A stretch of DNA of 64,000 nucleotides from Nemertoderma westbladi (lineage: Eukaryota > Xenacoelomorpha > Nemertodermatida > Nemertodermatidae). A model generated the notes under the pieces. That model ran no database searches. It was not told where the DNA came from and saw only the letters and a program-made list of their open reading frames with translations. The translations under genes were made by a program, and so were the position numbers. Shown here in pieces: positions 41,961-51,360 of the stretch. The stretch's first letter is position 1, and each line of letters begins with the position of its first letter. The DNA lies in assembly GCA_032718475.1 (NCBI GenBank), contig JAUCBJ010004334.1, positions 62,001 through 126,000 of the forward strand, read 5' to 3'.

Positions 41961-42718
41961 TAAGTTAATTTCATCATGTATTTTTATGCGGACGCACATA
42001 TCTTTAAATTTCCTAACAAATTATTAATTAACATTAAAAGTCATATACATATAATAATAGTAATACATGATAGTGTGCAACATAATATCAGTTAATGAAA
42101 AAATTAGGCATCGAATTATTGTGAATGGAATTTGAAGTATAATTATTTCCTTGCGATATTTACCATCACGTTATTGCATTGGTTTAATTTCTTCGAATAT
42201 ACACAGTGTGAATATAATATACAGTTTGAATTTCTATAATATAATATAATATTAATAATCTTGGGAATTAAATGGAAAGATCCTTTCTTGTTTGCTATCA
42301 AATGTTTTCAGGAATAATACTTGATTGATATAATTAATTAATTAACTAACACCCTTTACATTTAATTAGGGTTTAAGAAACCATAATAATACATTACAAT
42401 GGCATAGATGGAAGCAAGCCTAGAGTAGCCTCAGATAGCATGTGGTTAGTAGAGCCAGCAATAGGGCATGGCGCCCTTTTAGCGCAACAACCAGTCGCAT
42501 ATCGGAGCACTTGCCATTGAATGATTTACATTTTATAACGGAAGTTGGCTAGCTTTAATGCGCACCGCTTGTCTCATAGGGATAGGGCAAATGTAAAAAT
42601 ACTCTAACTCTCTCTTGGAAGACGATTTTCTGAGAGATACAGTAGCTCTATTGTTCTAGGGCATACAACAACAATTAAATTACAGAACCAACGGTCAAGA
42701 AAGTAACCATTCAGAAAG
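41961..42718. other. Intergenic, AT-rich
   Basis: No frame or terminal repeat recognised. It includes ATAATATAATAT runs near 42235-42250. Confidence 0.35.
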
Positions 42719-43210
42719 TATGTGGGGCAAGCGACGAAAGTAAGCGAGCTTAGCATACAGGTACCACTAACTCTATCGGTGTGTCTGTTGCTCTGTTGTT
42801 GATCTGTTGCTCTGTTGTTCTGTTGTACTGTTGTTCTGTCGTTCTGTCATGTCCAATTTTAAACGTTGATAACTCAGCCAAATATTAATGAAATTTAACC
42901 AAACTTGGTACCTAACCTGGCCAAAGTTTATAAATTTTTCAAGTTGAATTTTCGTGTGGCCTTCGAGAAGCTAAGATAATAGCAGTTAATTAGTTAATTA
43001 AGTTGATTAGGGTAAAAACATCAATTTCAACCTGCCTTCTTAAAGGATATTAATTATTTTCTAGTATAAGATTTAAATAATAATTATACTTAAAAGTTAT
43101 ACAACTGTAATCCCCATACACGATACCATTACAGTTTTTAATTAGTTCAAGAGATTTGCTTTGATTTGATGTATTTTTAATGGATCTAAACGTAATTAAA
43201 TTAAAATGCA
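42719..43210. repeat. Long inverted repeat family L, right arm
   Basis: Reverse partner of 34620-35052. It also holds a short (TGTTCTGTTG)-type run at 42785-42850 that the left arm has only in part. Confidence 0.85.
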
Positions 43211-43733
43211 CTCCATTACAGTACATAACGCTCATTGTGACCTGTACAAAACAAAGAGGTAAAGTCGCGTCACGTCCCAAAGAGCGTTAGGTTCCAAAGA
43301 GCTTTAGGTCCCATTGCCAGAGAGCGTGAGGTCACATTGCCATTTAAAGGAGCAGGTTAGTAAAGAAGCAGGTTACAGAGGCGTGTTGGGGAACCAAAAC
43401 AATAAACGAAAGTTAACACATGTGTTTTGTATTTCTACAGGTCTTTATTATTTGGGTCGTTGGTCTTTGTTTTGTAGTTACCCGACCCTGCGGTGTTGCG
43501 TTGCACCCACACTCAACTCCCAACTTCCTGGACACTAGGATACTGAGTGAAAGCGTCTGAAACTACTACAGGAACTCCATGACAGACTATGGGCTAGCGA
43601 CTAGGGACTGGCGCCCTTACGAACATGTAAACTGTAGTACCTACTGTACCACCTACCTTAAAGTGACCTGTGGGACCAGCCCATTATTAGTGAGGTCGGC
43701 ATTTCTCTTTATCCTGCCGCTCTCTTTGTATTG
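43211..43733. other. Intergenic, no gene recognised
   Basis: It includes a small imperfect repeat of CAAAGAGCGTTAGGT (43278-43340). Frames are short. Confidence 0.35.
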
Positions 43734-44069
43734 CAATAGCATACAGCTAACCAATGGCAATGGTCTACCCCCAGTGCGGGAAAGACAAGCTGGCTACCAT
43801 TGATCATTGAAATGAATAGGGGAAGGATAATATGGTGTGTTCGTGTTCCCATCCTAATGTCTGTCGTCTTGGCTCAGCTAAGCTTAAACAGAGCCACATT
43901 ACAATAGCATACAGCTAACCAATGGCAATAGTCTACCCCCATTGCGGGAAAGACAAGCTGGCTACCATTGATCATTGAAATGAATAGGGGAAGGATAATA
44001 TGGTGTGTTCGTGTTCCCATCCTAATGTCTGTCGTCTTGGCTCAGCTAAGCTTAAACAGAGCCACAGTC
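43734..44069. repeat. 168-bp tandem duplication
   Basis: CAATAGCATACAGCTAACC starts at 43734 and again at 43902. The two 168-bp copies differ at only a few bases, so the duplication is recent. Confidence 0.93.
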
Positions 44070-44155
44070 TACAATAGAGCTTTACCTAAATACACTTCCA
44101 GTGAGCCAAGCAGTAGTGGTGGGTTAGCTCCAAAATGCCCATGTAGGATTTCTTC

Positions 44156-44181
44156 GGGGGGGGGGGGGGGGGGGGGGGGGG
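44156..44181. repeat. Poly-G tract (G26)
   Basis: Twenty-six consecutive G, followed by TTGGGGAGGG. It is the longest homopolymer in the window. Confidence 0.92.
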
Positions 44182-44430
44182 TTGGGGAGGGAATGTCCGG
44201 AAATCGAAGCCTTTTTCTATCTGCCAACATCCTGGGCTTTACTTACACTCAGCCTCTATTCACTGGCTGTGATTGACAAGCCAACGTGCCTCAGAAGTTC
44301 CTTTCATGAATGCCGCAATTTATATTTGGCCATTTTGGTCGTTTTGGCCGCCAAAATGACCAAGTTAATGTTTATTGGGATTGGGACTGTACTCGTGGAC
44401 ACATATTGGCCAATATGAATCCAGGGGAAT

Positions 44431-44699
44431 GGATAATTAAATTCGTACTGTAACTGGTTAAATAACTGTCCTTCGTCATATAAACCCACATTATACAAAA
44501 TATACATTGATGATTGTTTCATGATCTTTGATTCTAAGGAACAATCTTTACTATTTTTAGACTACCTCAACAAACAGCACGCTAACATAACTTTCACATG
44601 TGAACACGAAACCGATTCTAAACTATTTTTCTTGGACGTTCTTGTTACTATCAACAATAATTTATCTATCGCCGCATCCATTTACCACAAACCTACATA
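44431..44699 (+). pseudogene. Penelope-like element RT fragment
   Basis: One frame reads YCNWLNNCPSSYKPTLYKI, YIDDCFMIFDSKEQSLLFLD, then YLNKQHANITFTCEHETDSK, LFFLDVLVTI and YHKPT-stop. This order (W L..CP, .YKP..Y..Y(V/I)DD, F..LN..H.NI.FT.E.E, .FLDV, .HKPT) is the palm and distal RT of Penelope-like retroelements. Upstream fingers and any GIY-YIG nuclease are absent. The frame stops at TAG 44697-44699. A short decayed fragment. Confidence 0.85.
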
Positions 44700-44916
44700 G
44701 GTAGTAAACCTACGAGAGTACATCAGTACTGATGTTGTGACTGATACTGCAATGTACCGGTAGTTCTCTAGCAGCACTAGCAGACATCTGACTTTGATTC
44801 AATATTCCATACCATACTGCCCTTACACTGCCTTTTCGCTTTACATAATTAACTGTTGTTGACTTAAAGGTCACGCGTTTCAATCTGAAAAAGATTACAT
44901 TCCTACCTGGAACTAT

Positions 44917-46788
44917 TTGAATATGACTCCTACTCCTTACACTCCAGAGAGGCCTCCGATTACCGGTAGGTCTACATCGCCGGTCGCGGCCACTGACTAT
45001 CAAAACTCTCCGTCCCACTCGTCAACTGAGCCGATACCTACACTACCGGTAGGCCTATTAGCTCCAGCACTTCCGCAGTCGCCAGACGCCTCATTGATTG
45101 TCTTGGGGGCCGATAGTCAGATTAATTCAAATGATGACGCCGGTACCGCTGCTGGTATTCTCATCGAGTGTACCGGTACTCATACACCCGATTCTATTGA
45201 TTATTCAAGTTGGTCTAATAATCGACTGAAAAAAGAGCTGTCAGCTTATGGCCTTAAAACATCCAGGAATAAGACATAATTAATTCTTAGACTACAATCT
45301 AAACCAGAAACTAATCACTTAGTTACGGTACGTGGTCGCTCTCGATCTCTACAGCAGCCAATAAGCCCTCCTAGTAGGCATACCTCACTCACTAAACAAA
45401 GCAATTTCGCAGTGACTATAGCTGATAGTGCTGGTCCAGAAACTAATTCTAATCAGATGATTTCCACTCCAGTAATTAATCAACTGAAAGAATACTTTAG
45501 TGAAGAGTTAACTAGGGTGTCTAGTCCAGTGTCTGTGGTGGCCAGCAAACTAGATGGCGTAGCTGAAAGGTTGTTTGAAATTGAAAAAAGTCAACATTTT
45601 ATATCAGATGGATATGATAGACTATTTAATCTTGTTTCATCCCTAAAAGAAGAAAACGAATATCTCAAATCGTCTGTCAAATCTATGGGTGATAAACTGG
45701 TGTCACAAGAAATTACGATAAGAAAACAGGAGACTCAGATCAATGACATGGACCAGTATCAAAAGAGGAATAACATCATTATAAATGGAATCCCCGAGTT
45801 AGTCGACGATGCAGTCCTCGAAGAAACGGTAATTAAAATCGGAGAATGCCTCGGAGTTACACACTTAACATCAGCCTCAATAGAGGCCTGTCATCGTTTA
45901 GGGCGCAAGTCATCAACCGCTGTTCGAAATACACCGCGAAGTGTCATTTGTCGATTCCCGAATAGAAAACATAAAGAAGAGCTAATGAATAAAAGAGGAA
46001 AATTAAATAGCGGCTGCCTGTCGAAATTAAACCTGGGGAAAATTTACTTCAATGAGCACCTGTCCAATGCAAATAGAGACCTTTTTAACAAGGCTCTATC
46101 CGCTAAGAAAAACCTTAATCTTAAGTATATTTGGTCCCGAAATGGCGCAATATTTTTGAGAAAGGACGACGGGAGTACCGCCTATAGAATATCTTCTCAT
46201 GATGCGCTAAACGATGTCATCCGAAGGTATGACACTGATCAGCCTTCTTCTGGTAGGAACAAACGCGACTATACCGATTCCGCTAAACGTCCGGGCGAGA
46301 TTCGGTCATCCGGCACGTACAAACGCGACTATACCGATTTCGCTAAACGTCCGGGCGAGATTCGGTCGTCCGGCACGTACAACCGCGACTATACCGATTC
46401 CGCTAAACGTTCGGACGAGATTCGGTCGTCCGGCACGTACAAACGCGACTATACCGATTCCCCTAAACGTCTGGACGAGATTCGGTCGTCCGGCACGTAC
46501 AAACGCGACTATACAGATTCCGCTAAACGTTCGGACGAGATTCGGTCGTCCGGCACGTGCACACGCGACTATACCGATTCCGCTAAACGTTCGGACGAGA
46601 TTCTCTCTCCCGGTAGGAGCCAGAGTGACCGCACTGAGGTCCACCCAGAGGCTGTTCACCACCAGAGTTCCTCCCCTGACTTTGTCAGGGGCCGAGTTGA
46701 TAATTCCCAGGTCATTTCGATGGTTGATGGATTGGACATACATTCGAAATACGACTGTTTGAGCGACCTAGGGGAAAACTTGGATTGA
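44917..46788 (+). pseudogene. P2 ORF1: SAP-like motif, coiled coil, RRM, 20-aa repeats; one nonsense codon
   Basis: Both open segments (44917-45276 and 45280-46788) share one frame, separated only by TAA at 45277-45279. The stop falls inside YSSWSNNRLKKELSAYGLKT, SRNKT-stop-LILRLQSK, which fits the SAP DNA-binding helix-extended loop-helix. After it come a coiled coil with LKEENEYLKSSVKSM, the junction MDQYQKRNNIIINGIPE, the RRM-like region (EACHRLGRKSS, PRSVICRFPNRKHKEELM) and the C-terminal domain (KIYFNEHLSNANRDLFNKAL). A tail has six 20-residue repeats (KRDYTDSAKR..EIRSSGTY, 46261-46620). The protein downstream of the stop (ATG 45412, 458 aa) could still be made. It would bind LINE RNA. 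Confidence 0.85.
46261..46620. repeat. 60-bp coding tandem repeat, six copies
   Basis: Each 60-bp unit begins AAACGCGACTATACCGATTC and encodes K-R-D-Y-T-D-S-A-K-R-x-x-E-I-R-S-S-G-T-Y. Copies are about 90% or more identical and keep the ORF1 frame. Confidence 0.95.
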
Positions 46789-47176
46789 TGGAATGCTTAT
46801 CGCAGTTGAGCTACCTTGTGTGTTAGAGTCGACTCACTAGGTTTTAAACATGAGCTCAAATAGAAAAGGAATTCAAATAGATAAGTAAATCCTATCATTA
46901 ATTCCTGCTTTTTTGCTTTTTAACTTGCATCATTAAACTATGTGAAAATTTATTTTTCTGTTTGTAGAGTACTTGAACTGTAAACTTACTAAATTGAACT
47001 TCGTCTGTAAACTGAACTTATAGATCGTCGCTTAACTAACTTGATATTATTTCTTCTTGGAAGACTAAATCCAAAAAAATAGTAAACATATAAAAAATAA
47101 AATTTATATGTTAAAAATAATGGAAAAGGCCTATGTGCTATTTTAACCCTTTCGATAGGGCTAATACCTACAATTT
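46789..47176 (+). other. Spacer between P2 ORF1 and the minisatellite
   Basis: AT-rich and without an ORF. It is probably the inter-ORF region of the LINE. Confidence 0.4.
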
Positions 47177-47945
47177 TTGGTTGAACTAGTTTTTTATACG
47201 TTGGTTGAACTAAGCTACAATTTTTGGTTGAACTAGTTTTTTATACGTTGGTTGAACTAAGCTACAATGTTTTGGTTGAACTAGATTTTTATACGTTGGT
47301 TGAACTAAGCTACAATGTTTTGGTTGAACTAGTTTTTTATACGTTGGTTGAATTAAGCTACAATTTTTGGTTGAACTAGTTTTTTATACGTTGGTTGAAC
47401 TAAGCTACAATTTTTGGTTGAACTAGTTTTTATACGTTGGTTGAACTAAGCTACAATGTTTTGGTTGAACTAGTTTCTTATACGTTGGTTGAACTAAGCT
47501 ACAATTTTTGGTTGAACTAGTTTTTTATACATTGGTTGAACTAAGCTACAATGTTTTGGTTGAACTAGTTTTTTATACGTTGGTTGAACTAAGCTACAAT
47601 GTTTTGGTTGAACTAGTTTCTTATACGTTGGTTGAACTAAGCTACAATTTTTGGTTGAACTAGTTTTTTATACGTTGGTTGAACTAAGCTACAATGTTTT
47701 GGTTGAACTAGTTTTTTATACGTTGGTTGAACTAAGCTACAATGTTTTGGTTGAACTAGTTTCTTATACGTTGGTTGTACTAAGCTACAATTTTTGGTTG
47801 AACTAGTTTTTTATACGTTGGTTAAACTAAGCTACAATGTTTTGGTTGAACTAGTTTTTTATACGTTGGTTGAACTAAGCTACAATGTTTTGGTTGAACT
47901 AGTTTTCTTTTCATACGTTGGTTGAACTAAGCTACAATATTTTGT
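47177..47945. repeat. 47-bp minisatellite, about 16 copies
   Basis: The unit TTGGTTGAACTAGTTTTTTA followed by TACGTTGGTTGAACTAAGCTACAAT is 46-48 bp and is itself two diverged half-units starting TTGGTTGAACTA. It lies between the two ORFs of the P2 LINE. Confidence 0.95.
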
Positions 47946-48168
47946 TAGGATAATGTATGGTTGGGATATTGGTACTGGGCATTTTAATTATTGTATTACT
48001 TCTGTCTAGTGCTGTAGATTCTCCGGTAAACAACACTAATTGTCTATGGAGTGTCCCCGTTCACTTATTTGATCCGACGACTACAAAAAAACTACCCCCC
48101 ACCCCCACCCCTCACTCTCTCTCTCTACCCCTACCGCCTACCCTACTCAAATCTACTAAACTAACGCT

Positions 48169-49430
48169 ATGGACAATCTTCACTGTGATTTTTGCTTCTC
48201 TGTGTTCACTAATTCAGATTGTAAATTGCATTGTGAGCTTTGTGGCTTCACATATCACTCACAATGTGGCACATGTCTCACCCAAAGCGAGGTGGATACC
48301 TATTTGAGCACGGTTGGTGGTCTGTGGTGCATTTACTGTTATTTGGAACTGTTTCCTTTTGGATATGTTAATAGTGATGATGACGATATATTTGGTGATT
48401 CGTCTACCCATTGTAATTTAAACTTCGACGACGATCTATCTAATTCTCCATTCAATGATATTGATCCTGACATAAATTTAGATAATAACAATATTTCTCG
48501 GGGTTATCACACAGCTGATACTTTTAATAAAGAATTCGGTAACTTAGAGAACTCTAAGTCGTTCTCGGCTTTTCATGTCAATAGCCAAAGCCTACCAACA
48601 CATAAGTGTGAAATATCAAATTTTTTCCAAACTTTGTCGAGTGATTTCGATGTGTTGACATTTTCTGAAACATTTATGAGCACTTCTTCGGACCCCTCAG
48701 AAATTACTTTTCCAGGTTATGAGTTGGTCTCACAGGATAGGCGTGACACAAAACGAGGCGGCACTGCAATTTTCATTCGAGATGAGTTCGATTTTATTGA
48801 ACGTACTGATTTACGAATATCGGGACCTGAGAATTGCTGGATCGAAGTAAAACGTCCCCATCCAAATAAACCTCTAATAATAGGATGTATGTATGTTTCC
48901 CAAACAGTTGACCGTAATAATTTTATCGATGATTTGGATAACTTACTATCCATGCTAGCTGATAAAGGCTATGACGTGATCATTACAGGTGACATGAACA
49001 TCAATTTAAAAAAACCTTGTAATTTAACTCTTAATTACCTTCAAACCATAAACTCAAACGGTTTTAAGCAGGTCATTACAAAGCCAACTCGCATTAAAAG
49101 TTCTCCACCATCTTTGCTTGACCATGTCATAACCAATATTAATACATCGATATCTAATGAGGGTGTTTTCCTAACAGAAATTGCCGATCACTTAACCGAC
49201 ATTCGTGATCTTAACAGATTATTCTAATTATTTCAGGCCTGATACTACGAACTTTATTTCTGATTATTCAAATTTTGATCATACAACATTTTTAGCTGAT
49301 TTGTCAGACATTGACACGTGGACCTATAATAACGCGAATAATCAGTTGAGATATCGCTTTGATATATTTTATTCAAATTTAGATGCAATATGTCAAAAGC
49401 ATGCCCCACGCAAAAAAAAATTCAAGTCCA
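48169..49430 (+). pseudogene. P2 ORF2: PHD-like finger plus endonuclease, RT missing
   Basis: Residues 6-57 make a C4HC3 PHD-like finger: C6-x2-C9-x12-C22-x2-C25-x4-H30-x2-C33 and C54-x2-C57. An acidic stretch (NSDDDDIFGD) and the endonuclease follow: SFSAFHVNSQSLP, LTFSETFM, GGTAIFIRDEF, IGCMYVSQTVDRN, ITGDMNINLK, LLDHVITNINTS. Near 49187-49220 a frameshift separates the SDH-like motif (EIADHL) from the linker (SDYSNFDHTTFLADLSDIDT, CQKHAPRKKK). ATG 48169 sits exactly before the finger, so this looks like the native start. Several motif residues are substituted (NCRS to NSQS), which implies decay. Confidence 0.88.
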
Positions 49431-49830
49431 GACATTCAGTCTCCTTGGCCATCCATTTGGTGGATCTGACTAAATGTCGGCTCGCTTTCATTTTTATTAT
49501 TGACAGATTGTTAACTTACCCGGCGCTGAACCTTGCAGTACTGGAGTCCGCCCACTCAGGCATTGATAGAGTACACAGTCTTCTAAAAGGAGTTGAATGG
49601 GGCTTCGTTAACGGAGGAGTACAGTACAATGAAAACACATGTAAAAACAGCAATAACAATTATGAGGAAAAACGGATTTATAAAAATTTTCAGAAATAAA
49701 ATCATTTCAGCTACACTCACGGACGGTAAGAAATTGGGTATAAGTAAAACTAAAATTTGGACCATGGATGATATGAACAATAATTAAATTATATCAGATA
49801 TCAAAGTTACAGAAAGGCATAAAATCGAAA
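49431..49830 (+). other. Unassigned stretch after the P2 breakpoint
   Basis: The P2 linker frame continues as SRHSVSLAIHLVDLTKCRLA and onward to 49699 without a recognisable motif. A second frame (49593-49787) is also open. It may be another truncated element. Confidence 0.3.
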
Positions 49831-50013
49831 TCAAGTAGCAAATGAGAAAATATTGAAATTGATAGTTTCAACAGTTTCAGACGGCAAGGAGTTCCAGAGC
49901 GGAACAACACGATTTGAAAAATAATGTTTGTATATCTGCAGCCGACAGCGAGGTACAAAAAGCTTTTGGTTGTGGCCTCTCAGACCTGAACGAGGCGGCT
50001 CAGAAAAGGGATC
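49831..50013 (-). pseudogene. LINE ORF2 extreme C-terminus (CR1/Rex-like)
   Basis: The minus frame reads RGHNQKLFVPRCRLQIYKHY, then FSNRVVPLWNSLPSETVETI and FSFAT-stop (stop at 49833-49831). (T/R)RGH..KLF.PR.R....K.(F/Y)FSNR...LWNSLP is the signature of the last about 60 residues of many CR1-group ORF2 proteins. It lies in the same orientation as the endonuclease at 51361-52542 and may be its missing end. Confidence 0.78.
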
Positions 50014-50017
50014 TAGG

Positions 50018-50131
50018 ACACTTCCCCCCCGGACACTTGCCCCCCGGACACTTCCCCCCCGCCCAAGTAGGACACTTCCCCCCCGGACACTTCCCCCCCG
50101 GACACTTGCCCCCCGGACACTTCCCCCCCAG
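50018..50131. repeat. 15-bp GGACACTTCCCCCCC minisatellite, left array
   Basis: Six to seven copies of GGACACTT(C/G)CCCCCC, one carrying an inserted GCCCAAGTA. The inverse array is at 51116-51234. Confidence 0.93.
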
Positions 50132-50302
50132 TTAAAGTGTTAAAATTAATCTGGGTGCATCAAAGCAATAAACAAAAGTTGAAGATGGTTACAGCTTACA
50201 GGACAAGTTGTATCTAGACAAGTTTTTTCATAATTATAAAAGAAACATTTTTATAGTCAAATTTTGTTTATTTTTCTTTTAATTCCTTTAATTCTTTTAA
50301 TT

Positions 50303-50445
50303 GGGGGCTGCCGCCCCCAAACCCCCGCTTCTTTTGTTGGGGGCTACCGCCCCCAAACCCCCGCTTCTTTTCATGGGGGCTGCCGCCCCCAAACCCCCGC
50401 TTCTTTTCTTGGGGGTTATCGTCCCCAAACCCCGGCATTTCCCTG
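50303..50445. repeat. Hairpin-forming 38-bp repeat, four copies
   Basis: Each unit carries the palindrome GGGGGCTGCCGCCCCC followed by AAACCCCCGCTTCTTTT. The last copy is altered (GGGGGTTATCGTCCCC), with some compensatory change across the stem. The stems are GC-rich in an AT-rich context. Confidence 0.93.
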
Positions 50446-51115
50446 AGTGCCCGTGGTGAAAGACTTAAGACCACTTTGAAATAATTAATTCATGTTTGTA
50501 TCATCAGATAATAAATTGACTAAGCCTAAAGTAGGAACTGTATTGAATGTTAACCAATTTAATATATAAATTACTACAATATTATATAATTCAACAAAAT
50601 CCTATTAAAAATATTGCAAGTAACCAGGAAATTTAATATGTAGTGTGTATAATATCTATATAGTATGTATAGTAGTAATATGTATATCAATATGTAATGC
50701 TGAACACAGAATAAAGGTCGACGCATGTCGATTTTACCCTGGAGAGGTATAATTTTGATTGCAACAATAATATTCATCCCCATCTGCTACAATTTGAAGA
50801 AGACTATTACATAATAATACCTATAATTAAAACAATTAATTATTATAATTCTATAGTTAATAAAAACAGTATATCATTCGGGGGATGGAATTTATAGGTC
50901 ATCTAATATAATTAATTGTTTAAAGATTAGCAAACAATACGATGTAATTGCATTGATAAAACCCATAAATAAAACTTGGATATAAAATGTAAAATCGGGA
51001 TACAAAAGATCACTTTCTGAGCTACGAAAGGAAAATTGGATACAAATTATCTGGATACAAGCGGTCCGTTTACCTTACAAAATGAAAAATACGAATGTGC
51101 GAAGTTAAGAACAGT
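50446..51115. other. AT-rich interior of the cassette
   Basis: No gene seen. TATATAG/TATGTAT-rich near 50640-50700. Confidence 0.4.
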
Positions 51116-51234
51116 CGGGGGGGAAGTGTCCGCGGGGGGGAAGTGTCTGGGGGGGAAGTGTCCGGGGGGGAAGTGTCCTACTTGAGCGGGGGGGAACTGT
51201 CCGGGGGGGAAGTGTCCGGGGGGGAAGTGTCCGA
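51116..51234. repeat. 15-bp GGGGGGAAGTGTCC minisatellite, right (inverted) array
   Basis: About seven copies of GGGGGGGAAGTGTCC, the reverse complement of the left unit, including the CTACTTGAGC insertion that mirrors the left array's GCCCAAGTA. Confidence 0.93.
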
Positions 51235-51360
51235 ACACCCAGAAAAGTACTGGGCGCTCTCAAGAAAATAACTGATAAGGGCGCTGCTATGGTACAAGCT
51301 AGTTTAGAAAATAGAATAGCCGGGAACCCGTCCGGGGTGGAACTGTGTTTCGGAGCTAGT

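Larger units (their letters stand above)
44917..49430 (+). mobile_element. LINE family P, copy 2: ORF1 and start of ORF2, 3' part missing
   Basis: ORF1 (44917-46788), a 47-bp minisatellite (47177-47940) and ORF2 (48169-49430) on the same strand mirror copy 1. ORF2 stops in the linker after KHAPRKKKFKS; the RT is absent. Loss of the 3' side cannot come from incomplete reverse transcription, so a deletion or insertion at about 49430 is likely. Confidence 0.75.
50018..51234. mobile_element. Candidate fold-back cassette between inverted minisatellites
   Basis: A 1.2-kb segment bounded by inverted arrays of one 15-bp unit (50018-50131, 51116-51234), with a hairpin repeat inside and no ORF over 70 codons. 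It sits where an RT domain would be expected between an endonuclease (51361-52542) and a LINE C-terminus (49831-50013). Calling it mobile is inference; no target duplication was found. Confidence 0.45.

Noticed and set aside
46214-46762. Long frames on both strands overlapping the ORF1 repeats
   Set aside because: Shadows of the 60-bp coding repeat, open only because the period is a multiple of three. The RRM-linked frame is the real one.
47177-47945. CRISPR-like or centromeric satellite
   Set aside because: No spacers; confined to one 0.8-kb site between two LINE ORFs, so it is treated as a minisatellite.
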